This document shows, piece by piece, positions 1 through 8,952 of a stretch of 32,883 nucleotides of DNA (position 1 is the stretch's first letter; each line of letters starts with the position of its first letter). The stretch comes from Gammaproteobacteria bacterium (GTDB lineage Bacteria; Pseudomonadota; Gammaproteobacteria; UBA1113): contig JAGVJQ010000131.1 in the NCBI GenBank assembly GCA_020051015.1, forward strand, positions 1-32,883, written 5' to 3'. Made by a program: the position numbers and the translations under genes. The notes beneath the pieces are model-generated. The model did not search any database. It saw only the letters and a program-made list of their open reading frames with translations, and was not told where the DNA came from.

Positions 1-87
1 GTTATTATTTTTTCAGGAGATGTGCGTCTAAAAGATGAAACAGCTGATACATTACTAACAAAATTAAACGCGGAGTTAGATAAATGA
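1..87 (+). CDS. C-terminal tail of an unidentified protein (cut by window edge)
   Basis: An open frame runs from the first base to a TGA at 85-87 and encodes 28 residues ending in LNAELDK. The stop overlaps the next gene's ATG (ATGA at 84-87), a translational-coupling arrangement, so it is very probably the upstream member of the polysaccharide operon. Too little is left to name a family. Confidence 0.6.
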   Translation, partial: VIIFSGDVRLKDETADTLLTKLNAELDK

Positions 88-1418
88 GTTTGCCGTATGC
101 ATTAGAGGCAATTATTTATCATATTAAAGTTATTTTAATCGCTAATGACGCATGGCATTTTGCATTAGCGTTTATGCCATTTATTCTTTTCCTAGAGTTA
201 CCGTTCCAATTGTTGATTATAGGTGGAATTATTCATTATTATATTCGCCAAAAACTCCATCCCCCAGCAATTATGCCGCACTGTCCAGGTGTTTCAGTCA
301 TTATTACCTGTTATGCCGAAGGTATGGATGTCAGCAAATCAATTCTTTCTATTGCGGAACAATTATATCCTGGCCATATTCAAATCATTCCCGTCATTGA
401 CGGCGCCAAACAAAATTTTGAAACCTATAATGCTGCCAAGTCTTTGGTACCACGAGTCAAAAAAATTCCCAAGCGCGAAATTTATATTTTACCCAAATGG
501 AAGCGTGGTGGTCGTGTATCATCACTTAATAGTGCTATGCATGTCGTGCGCCATGAGATTGTTTTGGTTCTGGATGGCGACTCATCATGTGATAATGATG
601 TAATACGAAATGCCGTTACTGATTTTGCAGATCCCAATGTTATCGCTGTTGCTGGTGCATTACGAATACGAAATGCAAAAAAAAATCTGGTCACACGTTT
701 CCAGGCCATGGAATATATGATGGCTATTCATGCCAGCAAAATTGCTTTAAATGAAATAAATTCCGTCAATAATATATCTGGCGCATTTGGCTTTTTTAGA
801 AGAGATATTTTAAAAAGTTGTTCTGGTTGGGATAGTGGTAGTGCCGAAGATCTTGATATCACCATGCGTTTAAAAAGCTATTTTGGCGTCAATCCCAACT
901 TTCATATTGCATTTGAGCCCAATGCCATGGCTTTAACTGATGGGCCTGAGACATGGTTTGGGTTATTCAAACAACGTTTACGTTGGGAAGGCGATTTATA
1001 TTATATCTACGCTAGAAAACATAAGCATAGCCTTCGACCTAAAAATATTGGTTGGAAAAATTTTATTATCATATTTTGGACTGGTTTGATTTTTCAGCTC
1101 ATTTTTCCCTTAATCATTATGGCTTATTTAAGCTATTTGATTTATAGCTATCCCCTTTTAGTAAGTTCAACCGTTCTTTTCATTGCCTGGCTTTATTATT
1201 TTGCTACCACTTTAATAATGTATATTGTACATCTTTTATTTGTATCAGAACGTAAAAAATATGATCTTGGTTTTTTCTGGTTAATTCCATTTTTTCCATT
1301 TTACACGTTCCTAATGCGGGTCTGGGCGGGTGTGGCAACAGTGAGTGAAATATTTCTTAATGCTCACCAAGACACATCAATGGCACCATGGTGGGTTTTA
1401 CGAAAATCGAAGTTTTAA
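84..1418 (+). CDS. Membrane glycosyltransferase family 2, processive polysaccharide synthase-like
   Basis: A 444-residue inner-membrane GT-A glycosyltransferase of the cellulose/poly-GlcNAc/hyaluronan synthase type. Visible motifs are a start of the fold at VSVIITCYAEG (about 70-80), VIDGA with Asp106, the metal-binding DGD at 164-166, a TED-like AEDLD with Glu255-Asp256 as candidate catalytic base, and QRLRW at 297-301, the signature of processive synthases. Hydrophobic segments lie near 25-52, 325-352, 357-383 and 397-420. It presumably polymerises a nucleotide sugar and threads the product through the membrane; the sugar cannot be read from sequence. It overlaps the preceding stop and is followed after 3 nt by an HlyD-type adaptor and then a GH16 hydrolase, which supports polysaccharide export. 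No PilZ domain is seen. Confidence 0.85.
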   Translation: MSLPYALEAIIYHIKVILIANDAWHFALAFMPFILFLELPFQLLIIGGIIHYYIRQKLHPPAIMPHCPGVSVIITCYAEGMDVSKSILSIAEQLYPGHIQIIPVIDGAKQNFETYNAAKSLVPRVKKIPKREIYILPKWKRGGRVSSLNSAMHVVRHEIVLVLDGDSSCDNDVIRNAVTDFADPNVIAVAGALRIRNAKKNLVTRFQAMEYMMAIHASKIALNEINSVNNISGAFGFFRRDILKSCSGWDSGSAEDLDITMRLKSYFGVNPNFHIAFEPNAMALTDGPETWFGLFKQRLRWEGDLYYIYARKHKHSLRPKNIGWKNFIIIFWTGLIFQLIFPLIIMAYLSYLIYSYPLLVSSTVLFIAWLYYFATTLIMYIVHLLFVSERKKYDLGFFWLIPFFPFYTFLMRVWAGVATVSEIFLNAHQDTSMAPWWVLRKSKF

Positions 1419-1421
1419 CTT

Positions 1422-2480
1422 ATGAAATTTTCATATAAATCCAACAAACAAACAGAACCCGAAAAGATAAAACATCTACAAGTATCTTATGCGCCTAGTA
1501 AACGTTACTTTCCTCGTTTTCGTTGGTATTTAATTTTACTGATTGCTGCATCTCCTTTATTATATTTTGTAGGACAAGTCCTCTATAACGAAATAGTTAT
1601 TTCAGCTCCTGCATATGTGGTTTATGATAAAGTAACCGTCAGGACACAAGGCAATGGTGTAATTGCTCAAATATATGTAAAAGACGGCGATCAAGTTGTT
1701 GCTGGGCAGCCATTAATTAAATTAGACGATAAAGTGCTTGATTTAAGTATAAAACAAGCAACTGAGCAATTAGCAATGGTACAAACATTATCTAAATCCA
1801 ATCGTCAGATAATTATGGAGCAATTAGAAAGGAAATTGAGAGCAGCAGAAGACGAATTGGCATTCGCCAATAAACAAATGGCGATTATTAATATTGCGCA
1901 TCAAGAAGGTGATGTAGGCTTGAGTGATTATACTGCAGCTGAAACATTTCTTAGCAATGCTAAGTATCAATTCTTTGATATTAACATTCAAATTGCTCGT
2001 GAAAATGAGAAGTATGCTACTGATCTAAAAACGCCCGAAGGTTATGTCAGTCAAGAGCAATTCTTACAAGATCAGCTTAATCAATTAAAATTGAAGAAAA
2101 TGTTACTGACCATATCGGCTCCAGTTAATAGTATGGTACTCACGACCTTGGTCGCGCCCGATGAATATGTAACCTCAGGAGAGGATTTACTAGTTTTGGC
2201 AACTCGATCCAAACCGTATATTTTGACTTATTTAGAACCGAAATATATGAATCATGCAACAAAAGGCACGATGGTTAAAATTGTCTTTGCTAATGGTGAC
2301 AAAATGAAAGGCATTGTGATGGAAAAGCCAAAATTAACTGGCAAACTACCCGCCGAGCTAGTAAGCCCTATCGAGACACGAAATATAAGTATCCTCATTA
2401 AAATTGAGCCGCTAGATACCTTGGGTAACCTCAATCATTTGGATGGTGTGCCTGCAAAAGTTTATTTTCCGCTTTTCTAA
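1422..2480 (+). CDS. HlyD/Alg44-like membrane-fusion (adaptor) protein
   Basis: A 352-residue protein with a short cytoplasmic N-terminus, one membrane segment at about 35-52 and a long periplasmic part. Residues 66-107 form a biotinyl-lipoyl-like half motif (GNGVIAQIYVKDGDQVVAG). A charged helical stretch at about 107-155 suggests a short coiled-coil hairpin, and a second lipoyl half (LTISAPVNSMVL) leads into a beta-barrel region. This is the architecture of membrane-fusion proteins; next to a GT2 synthase the closest analogy is Alg44, without its PilZ domain. It probably carries the nascent polysaccharide across the periplasm. It starts 3 nt after the synthase stop with no strong Shine-Dalgarno sequence, suggesting coupled translation. 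Confidence 0.8.
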   Translation: MKFSYKSNKQTEPEKIKHLQVSYAPSKRYFPRFRWYLILLIAASPLLYFVGQVLYNEIVISAPAYVVYDKVTVRTQGNGVIAQIYVKDGDQVVAGQPLIKLDDKVLDLSIKQATEQLAMVQTLSKSNRQIIMEQLERKLRAAEDELAFANKQMAIINIAHQEGDVGLSDYTAAETFLSNAKYQFFDINIQIARENEKYATDLKTPEGYVSQEQFLQDQLNQLKLKKMLLTISAPVNSMVLTTLVAPDEYVTSGEDLLVLATRSKPYILTYLEPKYMNHATKGTMVKIVFANGDKMKGIVMEKPKLTGKLPAELVSPIETRNISILIKIEPLDTLGNLNHLDGVPAKVYFPLF

Positions 2481-2492
2481 TGGAGTAGAAAA

Positions 2493-3494
2493 TTGTTGCA
2501 TCATAAGTTTTATGGTTTCATTGTCAACATGAAATATATTTTCATGATTTTCTTTGCTATTTTACTTTGTAATAACATTGCATTTGCAGCACCACCCGCA
2601 GGTTTTTACGATGATTTTAGTCAAGGTATTGATTCAAATCGATGGATAGTAGTCAATAAACAATGGGGTGGAAATAACGGCGGTGTGATAGGTGAAAATG
2701 TTCATTGGGTCATGAAGCCTGATCATTATTTAGAATTAGTCGGCCATGGCAATTTATATCATGGGCCTGTACGTGGAATAAATGGTCATAAACTTCGAGT
2801 TGGTGCGGCAATTGCAACACGCAACTATTATGCTTCCGGTATTTTTTCTGTCTGTGCGAAAACCCCTCCTGAATTAGGTGCTACGAGTGCTTTTTGGTTA
2901 TTTCATTATACTGAATTAACACCGCAAGATCCTGATTATAAAAGTGATGAAGATCCCATTCGAAATAGTGAAATTGATTGGGAAACACCTACTGACAATG
3001 GTCATAACTCTGAAATTAGCTATCGATACGCTAGAACTAATGCATGGGGTGGCCAAAAACCAGGCGATAGACATTATTTTACTCAAACCATTGATCTTGC
3101 TCCCTATAATAATGGTATTGATCCTAACAAAGACCATCTTTATCACAAATATGAAATTATTTGGCATTCGGGAAATAACTTACCCGATGGTACGCGTGAA
3201 CCAGGCTCAGTAACGTGGTTATTTGCCCATGATTGCAATGCCCCTGGCATCGTTGTAAATCGCTTAAATGGTATCAGTAACGGGAATGATGATGTACCCT
3301 ATCGCGCTGCGCGATTTTGGCTTGGCATTTGGTTTCCTGTGGATCCAAAACTGTATCGTGGTGAATATACTGGTTGGGCCGGTACACCTGATTTTGATGT
3401 AACTAGTTTAGATATTAAATGGGTAAGCATTACTCCTTTTATTGGTACGGATAATCGAGATACGTGGGTGCCTGAAACCGGTGCGGTACAGTAA
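2493..3494 (+). CDS. Secreted glycoside hydrolase family 16 protein
   Basis: A 333-residue protein with an N-terminal signal peptide (hydrophobic core IFMIFFAILL, likely cleavage after AFA at about residue 32) and a GH16-type beta-jelly-roll. The catalytic motif is EIDWE at 160-164: Glu160 nucleophile, Asp162 helper, Glu164 acid/base. GH16 enzymes cleave or transglycosylate beta-linked glucans and galactans, so this one may trim or remodel the polymer made by the two preceding genes. Start: GGAG at 2482-2485 is well placed for the TTG at 2493. An ATG at 2529 would give a shorter, cleaner signal peptide but has no visible Shine-Dalgarno sequence. It converges on polX with 3 nt between stops and no obvious terminator. 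Confidence 0.82.
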   Translation: MLHHKFYGFIVNMKYIFMIFFAILLCNNIAFAAPPAGFYDDFSQGIDSNRWIVVNKQWGGNNGGVIGENVHWVMKPDHYLELVGHGNLYHGPVRGINGHKLRVGAAIATRNYYASGIFSVCAKTPPELGATSAFWLFHYTELTPQDPDYKSDEDPIRNSEIDWETPTDNGHNSEISYRYARTNAWGGQKPGDRHYFTQTIDLAPYNNGIDPNKDHLYHKYEIIWHSGNNLPDGTREPGSVTWLFAHDCNAPGIVVNRLNGISNGNDDVPYRAARFWLGIWFPVDPKLYRGEYTGWAGTPDFDVTSLDIKWVSITPFIGTDNRDTWVPETGAVQ

Positions 3495-3497
3495 CTA

Positions 3498-5219
3498 TTA
3501 GTCTCGTTTTAATAAACGCTGCAATTCTTTCAGACTGTGCGTATTTATCACATCTTTTGCTTCAAGCCAACCTCGTCGCGCTTGAAACACACCGAATTTC
3601 ATATTATCTAATTGCGAAGTACTGTGTGAATCAGTAGAAATAACAATTTTGACTCCCCTATTTTTCGCCTGCAGACAATGTACATCATCCAACTCCATGC
3701 GTTCTGGTTGTGCATTTAATTCCAAGACACAACCGCGTTCTTTCGCGGCTTGCATGATCTTATCCAGATCAATAGCATACGGCTGCCGTTTATTGATTAA
3801 TCTTCCTGTTGGATGCGCAAAGATATTGAAGTAAGGGTTATCCATCGCACGAAGAATACGTTCAGTTTGTTTTCTCTCTGATAAGTTAAACTTCGAGTGA
3901 ACCGCACAGACGGTTAAATCTAATTGTTTTAACACATCCTCAGATAAATCGAGTGTGCCATCTTCTAAAATATCGACTTCCATTGATTTTAAAATTACAA
4001 ATTTTTTTAATTTAGCATTTAATTTATCGATAAGCTCTAATTGTTGCAATAATCGTTTTTCATCCAATCCATGCGCAATAGTTAAACTTTTTGAGTGTTC
4101 TGTTAAAGCGATATATTCATAATTTAATGCTTGTGCTTTTTCCACCATTTGCTCAATACTCGCATCACCATCAGATGCTGTAGTATGGCAATGTAAGTCA
4201 CCTTTGATATCGTTTAAGGTGATCAATTTTGGTAGTTCATTTTTTTGCGCTAATACGATTTCACCACGATCTTCACGCATTTCGGGTTCGATATAGGCTA
4301 AACCAATTTGCTTATAAACATCTTTTTCAGTTTTTCCTGCTAATTGTTCTTCACCGCGATAAATACCATACTCATTAATTTTCAACCGCATTTTTACTGC
4401 CATTTTACGAATGGCGATATTATGTGCTTTCGAGCCGGTAAAATATAGCAAGGCCGCACCATAGCTTGCTTCATCAACGACGCGTAAATCAACTTGTATC
4501 CCAGAATGTAATCGCACTGATGAGCGCGTATCACCTTGCGATAATATCTCATCTACCTCTTCATAATTAACAAAATGAGTAATTATTTTTTCTGCTTGAT
4601 TTGAGCTTATCAAAATATCAAGGTCACCCACCGTTTCTCGACGTCGGCGAAAACTTCCAGCACATTCAACTTGTTTAACTTCTTTTAATTTTTTAAAATA
4701 CTTAATAAAGCTTTCAACAATGGGAAAAGCATCACTTAATCGCGTTCGTTTTGAATACTCTTGTACATGCAACATTCCAGCGCTGATTTTTTGTTCTAAC
4801 TTTTCACCAAATCCTTTTATTGTTCGTAATTTTCCAGACTCAATCACTTTCCGTAAATCATCTGCATTTTGCACATTGAGTTTTTGAAATAAAGTTTTTA
4901 CGCGTTTGGGGCCTAAGCCCTCAACTTTTAATAATTCACTCAATACCAAGGGAACTTGCGTTTCTAATTTTTTAAGATAAGGTATCTCACCTGTTTTAAC
5001 CATAACTTCAATTTTTTTTGCTAAATCGTCGCCAATAGTTGGCAACGTCGTTAAATCAACTCCTTGTTGAATCATGTCAGTAATTTCTTGTGGTAAGCTT
5101 TCAAGTTCTCTTGCCGCATTTCGATAAGCGCGGATGCGGAATGGATTTTCACCTTGAATTTCCAATAAATCAGCAATTTGATTAAATTTTGCTGCAATTT
5201 CAATATTATGAATAGTCAT
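3498..5219 (-). CDS. polX: DNA polymerase/3'-5' exonuclease PolX
   Basis: A 573-residue bacterial family X DNA polymerase of normal length. Order: an N-terminal 8-kDa-like helical domain (HNIEIAAKFNQIADLLEIQ), helix-hairpin-helix segments (VEGLGPKRV; IKGFGEKLE), the palm with GSFRRRRETVGDLDIL carrying the metal aspartates (about Asp199 and Asp201, third near Asp244), then a C-terminal PHP domain with GDLHCHTTASDG (HCH about 343-345) and downstream His/Asp residues. PolX fills short gaps in repair and its PHP domain gives metal-dependent 3'-5' exonuclease activity. The frame extends to a TTG at 5234, but the ATG at 5219 matches the usual family N-terminus. Transcribed alone; divergent from fumC. 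Confidence 0.93.
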   Translation of the reverse strand: MTIHNIEIAAKFNQIADLLEIQGENPFRIRAYRNAARELESLPQEITDMIQQGVDLTTLPTIGDDLAKKIEVMVKTGEIPYLKKLETQVPLVLSELLKVEGLGPKRVKTLFQKLNVQNADDLRKVIESGKLRTIKGFGEKLEQKISAGMLHVQEYSKRTRLSDAFPIVESFIKYFKKLKEVKQVECAGSFRRRRETVGDLDILISSNQAEKIITHFVNYEEVDEILSQGDTRSSVRLHSGIQVDLRVVDEASYGAALLYFTGSKAHNIAIRKMAVKMRLKINEYGIYRGEEQLAGKTEKDVYKQIGLAYIEPEMREDRGEIVLAQKNELPKLITLNDIKGDLHCHTTASDGDASIEQMVEKAQALNYEYIALTEHSKSLTIAHGLDEKRLLQQLELIDKLNAKLKKFVILKSMEVDILEDGTLDLSEDVLKQLDLTVCAVHSKFNLSERKQTERILRAMDNPYFNIFAHPTGRLINKRQPYAIDLDKIMQAAKERGCVLELNAQPERMELDDVHCLQAKNRGVKIVISTDSHSTSQLDNMKFGVFQARRGWLEAKDVINTHSLKELQRLLKRD

Positions 5220-5304
5220 TTTATTACAAACCAACCCTATTTGCGCATTTTTTAATAATGTTTAAAATAAATAAAAACTCTTACTATCCCTTTCTCATAG
5301 TATA

Positions 5305-5322
5305 GGTCTGTTAACAATCCGC
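5305..5322. repeat. Half copy of the accB-accC intergenic repeat arm
   Basis: GGTCTGTTAACAATCCGC here matches 16 of 18 positions of the left arm of the inverted repeat at 18802-18858. It lies in the polX/fumC divergent gap, about 90 nt before fumC. No matching second arm is seen nearby, so it looks like a remnant of a dispersed repeat. Confidence 0.45.
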
Positions 5323-5409
5323 GAAACATTTACTCAATTGCCTAGATAATGAAATTTCTCGTTTTTTATGCTAGCATGCGCACTGATTTTCTATAGATAA
5401 GGAACTACC

Positions 5410-6810
5410 ATGTCAACTAATAATGTTCGTATTGAAAAAGACAGCATGGGCAGCATCGAAGTCGCTGCTGATAAATATTGGGGCGCACAAACTGAGCGCT
5501 CATTACATCATTTTGCTATCGGGCATGACACCATGCCAGAAGAATTAATTAAAGCATTTGCGATTTTGAAAAAAGCGGCTGCCTTAACTAACAATGAATT
5601 AGGAAAACTTGATAAAACAAAAACTGATTTAATTGTTCGAGCCGCTGATGAAATTATCGCTGGCAAACTTGCCGATCAATTTCCATTACGCGTATGGCAA
5701 ACTGGTAGCGGCACACAAACTAATATGAATGTCAATGAAGTCATTTCCAATCGCGCTATTGAAATGGCTGGCGGTGTAATGGGCAGTAAAAATCCCATTC
5801 ATCCTAATGATGATGTTAATAAATCACAATCATCGAATGATACTTACCCAACTGCAATGTACATCGCTGCTGCATGTGCTATTCATGAAACCTTATTGCC
5901 TTCAGTCAAAACCTTACGTGACAGTTTACATAAAAAAGCTGAAAGTTATAAAAACCTGGTAAAAATTGGCCGTACCCATTTACAAGATGCTGTACCATTA
6001 ACATTAGGCCAAGAATTTTCTGGTTATGTTGCACAATTAGATTTTTCAATTCATGCAGTTGAAGTAACGTTAAAAGGATTATTTGATTTAGCCATTGGTG
6101 GTACAGCGGTTGGTACTGGTTTAAATACGCATCCACAATTTGCTGATAAAGTCTCCGCACATATTGCTAAATTAACTGGCTTACCCTTTGTTTCAGCAGA
6201 TAATAAATTTGCCGCATTAGCTGCACATGATGCTATCGTATTTGCGAGTGGCGCATTGAAAACGTTAGCGACTGCCTTAATGAAAATTGCTAATGATATT
6301 CGTTGGTTGGGTTCTGGCCCACGTTGTGGTTTAGGTGAGTTACATTTACCAGAAAATGAACCTGGTTCATCTATTATGCCTGGCAAGGTTAATCCAACTC
6401 AATGTGAAGCATTAACCATGGTCTGTGTTCAAGTCATGGGTAATGACGCAGCAATCGGTATTGCTGGTTCACAAGGCAATTTTGAATTAAACGTGTTTAA
6501 ACCGGTGATGATCCATAACTTGATGCATTCCATTAATTTATTGACTGATTCATGCCATTCTTTCAATGAATTTTGTATTGAAGGTTTAGAAGTTAATGAA
6601 GCACAATTAAAGCATTATGTTGATAATTCTTTAATGTTAGTTACCGCTTTAAATCAAGTTATTGGTTACGACAAAGCTGCTGAAATCGCTAAAAAAGGCT
6701 TTAAAGAAAACACTTCATTAAAAGCTGCTTGCTTAGCATTAGGCTATTTAAGTGAAGAAGAGTTTGATAAACATGTTGATGCATCCAAGATGATTTATCC
6801 GGGTGAGTAA
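5410..6810 (+). CDS. fumC: Class II fumarate hydratase
   Basis: A 466-residue iron-independent fumarase that interconverts fumarate and malate in the TCA cycle. It carries the superfamily signature [11 protein letters not shown] at 319-329, the active-site [13 protein letters not shown] segment at about 98-110, HPNDDVN at 131-137 with SSN at 141-143, and [10 protein letters not shown] with His190. Length and motifs are those of FumC rather than AspA or argininosuccinate lyase. Start: AAGGA (5399-5403) lies 6 nt before the ATG. It appears monocistronic, with a strong intrinsic terminator right after the stop. Confidence 0.96.
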   Translation: MSTNNVRIEKDSMGSIEVAADKYWGAQTERSLHHFAIGHDTMPEELIKAFAILKKAAALTNNELGKLDKTKTDLIVRAADEIIAGKLADQFPLRVWQTGSGTQTNMNVNEVISNRAIEMAGGVMGSKNPIHPNDDVNKSQSSNDTYPTAMYIAAACAIHETLLPSVKTLRDSLHKKAESYKNLVKIGRTHLQDAVPLTLGQEFSGYVAQLDFSIHAVEVTLKGLFDLAIGGTAVGTGLNTHPQFADKVSAHIAKLTGLPFVSADNKFAALAAHDAIVFASGALKTLATALMKIANDIRWLGSGPRCGLGELHLPENEPGSSIMPGKVNPTQCEALTMVCVQVMGNDAAIGIAGSQGNFELNVFKPVMIHNLMHSINLLTDSCHSFNEFCIEGLEVNEAQLKHYVDNSLMLVTALNQVIGYDKAAEIAKKGFKENTSLKAACLALGYLSEEEFDKHVDASKMIYPGE

Positions 6811-6815
6811 ATACA

Positions 6816-6846
6816 TTGGGGCGCACTGTAATGCGCCCCAATTTTT
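6816..6846 (+). terminator. Intrinsic terminator of fumC
   Basis: A perfect 10-bp stem TTGGGGCGCA/TGCGCCCCAA with loop CTGTAA (6826-6831) is followed at once by five T residues (6842-6846). It begins 6 nt after the fumC stop. No T run follows on the opposite strand, so it acts mainly on plus-strand transcripts. Confidence 0.92.
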
Positions 6847-6866
6847 ATAAAAACAAAATACAGTTA

Positions 6867-7244
6867 TTAACTGACTGAATACTGCAATATTTTTCTCTCC
6901 AGAATGTTTGCCGCCTCACTCACATTACGCGATAAAAAATTTAATTGATGATGCAAGTCAACATTAATAGTTGAATCAAAAACATAATCCAAACATAATT
7001 TAGTAAGAGATTGTAACTCTCCGATTCTAAATAATTGTAATTGAATTAATTCAAAAGTTATTTTCTTAGATAAGAAGCCATCTAATTCATCACAAATATC
7101 TTTTGCCAATTTACGTACTATGGAAATCATATCAGCATCTAACTTATTAAGATCATGCATCAATTCCCAACCAGCACAAATTGCCCTAACATTACAACTA
7201 ACATCTTTTAATTTAACATCATTGATATTTTCTCTCTCTATCAT
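6867..7244 (-). CDS. Hypothetical small helical protein
   Basis: 125 residues, not recognised. The composition is helix-rich and soluble, without signal peptide or membrane segment; it reads as a short helical bundle (Leu/Ile heptad-like stretches such as LIQLQLFRIGELQSLTKLCL). The ATG at 7244 is chosen over the TTG at 7250 because GGGAG ends 6 nt before it. It is convergent with fumC and separated from it by the fumC terminator. The upstream gap is long and AT-rich, so it is probably expressed alone. The good Shine-Dalgarno sequence and lack of a better ORF in other frames support a real gene. Confidence 0.6.
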   Translation of the reverse strand: MIERENINDVKLKDVSCNVRAICAGWELMHDLNKLDADMISIVRKLAKDICDELDGFLSKKITFELIQLQLFRIGELQSLTKLCLDYVFDSTINVDLHHQLNFLSRNVSEAANILERKILQYSVS

Positions 7245-7581
7245 GTTCAACTCCCTCGTGATAGATTAACACATGTTTTACCTGAGAATATTTATCATTT
7301 AAACTAGAATAGTTATGATAAATTTATACTTTCCCCAATATCATCATACTCAAACATATATAACTAACCATCTGGTACAAATGGGTCTGAAAAACATATG
7401 CAAAAGTACAATTAATATTTTTTACTAATAAATTGATTTTAATGAAATATTATTTTTTTAATTGGTTAAAAAAACGATTGCACATTGCATGAACAAATAA
7501 TTATCAAAAAACTATTGTTTAATTAACAACTTCTTTGTAAACTAATATTTAATATAATTTAATGAACAATGTATAGAATCG
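7245..7581. other. AT-rich intergenic gap between two divergent orphan genes
   Basis: About 337 nt, very AT-rich. The only suggestive site is TATAAT at 7553-7558, which could be a -10 box for the gene starting at 7582, with a poor TTCTTT at 7531-7536 as -35 (16-nt spacing). No RNA gene, repeat or ORF stands out. Confidence 0.4.
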
Positions 7582-8952
7582 ATGAAAAAATTTAATGGAT
7601 TAAATATTGAAGAAGTTTCTTTAGAAACTGCTTGTACCCTAATTAATGGATTAGACAAAAATCTTAGTTTATTACTCACAGAATGGCAACCGGATAAAAG
7701 TTATACCTTATACAAGGTTAAATATGCCTATGGTAAAAAAGTCATGCATCAAGGCAAATTACAATTGCCATTAAATGATGGCACAACTGTGGCATTCGAT
7801 GATCCAATTATTCCTAATTCTATTCGTGCAGATTTGTCATATAGTTCATTTCCCATAGGGATTATTTTAAATAATTCTGCTGAAGTATTTGTTGAATTAG
7901 AAACAAGAATTATTTCACTCGCAATTTTTGAACCAGGGGTTCCACTAGGATTATTAGAAACACTTGAAAGTCCACATTCATTTTGCTTCAGAAACGTTTG
8001 GACTGTAACTGCTGGGGCACGAACAGGATTTATGTTAGCCAAAATCAGTGATAAATTTTATCATACAAAATTACAGCGTGCTTTAGGATGTGAACTGCCC
8101 CCACCAAGAACGCCAAGCGAACATACCCCAGTTTTCATTGATATCATCAACAAATATAGTGATATTAAAGATTGGGAGGTGGAATTCTTATTTTTTTCAA
8201 AAAAATGGTTTGAGGTTAAACACAATGATATACATTGGACAAAATTTTATAGTTATTTGCAAAGTTATTTAATTCTATATACGGGTTTTTCAAGAAATAG
8301 ACCGAAATTTGAACTTATCTGGGATTATTTTTCAGAAAAATTATATCGAAAGAAAAAGAAGAGTGATCCTATTATTTTCGATAAATTAAAAAGTCTTTTG
8401 ATTAGTGCACTTGGCGTGATTCCTTTATATTCTCCAGCAATTGATGACACTAGAGGTCCCATTACAGAAATTCAAAAGATATATTGTGAGATATATGGTT
8501 TACAATATGCACCAACCATTATGGTGCCTAGACATTTTGGTTTTGACAAATATTCGTTGCCGGCATACTTTTCACTTAAACATCATACAACGTTTATTAA
8601 TAGCCCTCGCAATAAAGATTCAGAGAGTTTAATTACTGGCTTGACACAATTAAATTCATTATTAAGAGACTTTTTAGAGTTTGTTGAAAATGGAAAATTA
8701 AATTTAAAAAATACAACTATTGAAAATATGATTGAGGCAACCAACTTTAATTTTTATCACATTGATTCAAAAGATTACAAAAATATTTATAGCACTAAGT
8801 CATTACCAATCAGCGATCCTATGTTATGCAAGCAATTGGGTAATGATACTATATTTGATTTTCCATATACAAACACTTTTTTGCGTTCTTGCATTCAACT
8901 TAGTAAAAAAAATGATATCGAAATAATCAAAGAAATTAATGTTATCAATTAG
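7582..8952 (+). CDS. Hypothetical protein, 456 residues
   Basis: Not recognised. A soluble-looking protein without signal peptide or clear membrane helix. The N-terminal 140 residues look beta-rich (YTLYKVKYAYGKKVMHQGKLQLP; SFPIGIILNN; EVFVELETRII), followed by a helical, Lys/Tyr-rich central part and a C-terminal half containing PRHFGFDKYSLPAYFSLKHH. The start lacks a strong Shine-Dalgarno sequence; a TATAAT lies about 24 nt upstream. Its end overlaps the MFS transporter frame by 14 nt, so the two are likely co-transcribed. It could be an enzyme acting on the transported solute or an unrelated lineage-specific protein; the sequence does not decide. Confidence 0.6.
   Translation: MKKFNGLNIEEVSLETACTLINGLDKNLSLLLTEWQPDKSYTLYKVKYAYGKKVMHQGKLQLPLNDGTTVAFDDPIIPNSIRADLSYSSFPIGIILNNSAEVFVELETRIISLAIFEPGVPLGLLETLESPHSFCFRNVWTVTAGARTGFMLAKISDKFYHTKLQRALGCELPPPRTPSEHTPVFIDIINKYSDIKDWEVEFLFFSKKWFEVKHNDIHWTKFYSYLQSYLILYTGFSRNRPKFELIWDYFSEKLYRKKKKSDPIIFDKLKSLLISALGVIPLYSPAIDDTRGPITEIQKIYCEIYGLQYAPTIMVPRHFGFDKYSLPAYFSLKHHTTFINSPRNKDSESLITGLTQLNSLLRDFLEFVENGKLNLKNTTIENMIEATNFNFYHIDSKDYKNIYSTKSLPISDPMLCKQLGNDTIFDFPYTNTFLRSCIQLSKKNDIEIIKEINVIN

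Noticed and set aside
5338..5372. fumC promoter TTGCCT/TATGCT
   Set aside because: The spacing is 23 nt, too long for a sigma-70 promoter, and no better pair was seen.
7245..7581. Riboswitch or small RNA in the AT-rich gap
   Set aside because: No conserved stem pattern or terminator was found; the stretch looks like plain AT-rich spacer with at most a weak promoter.
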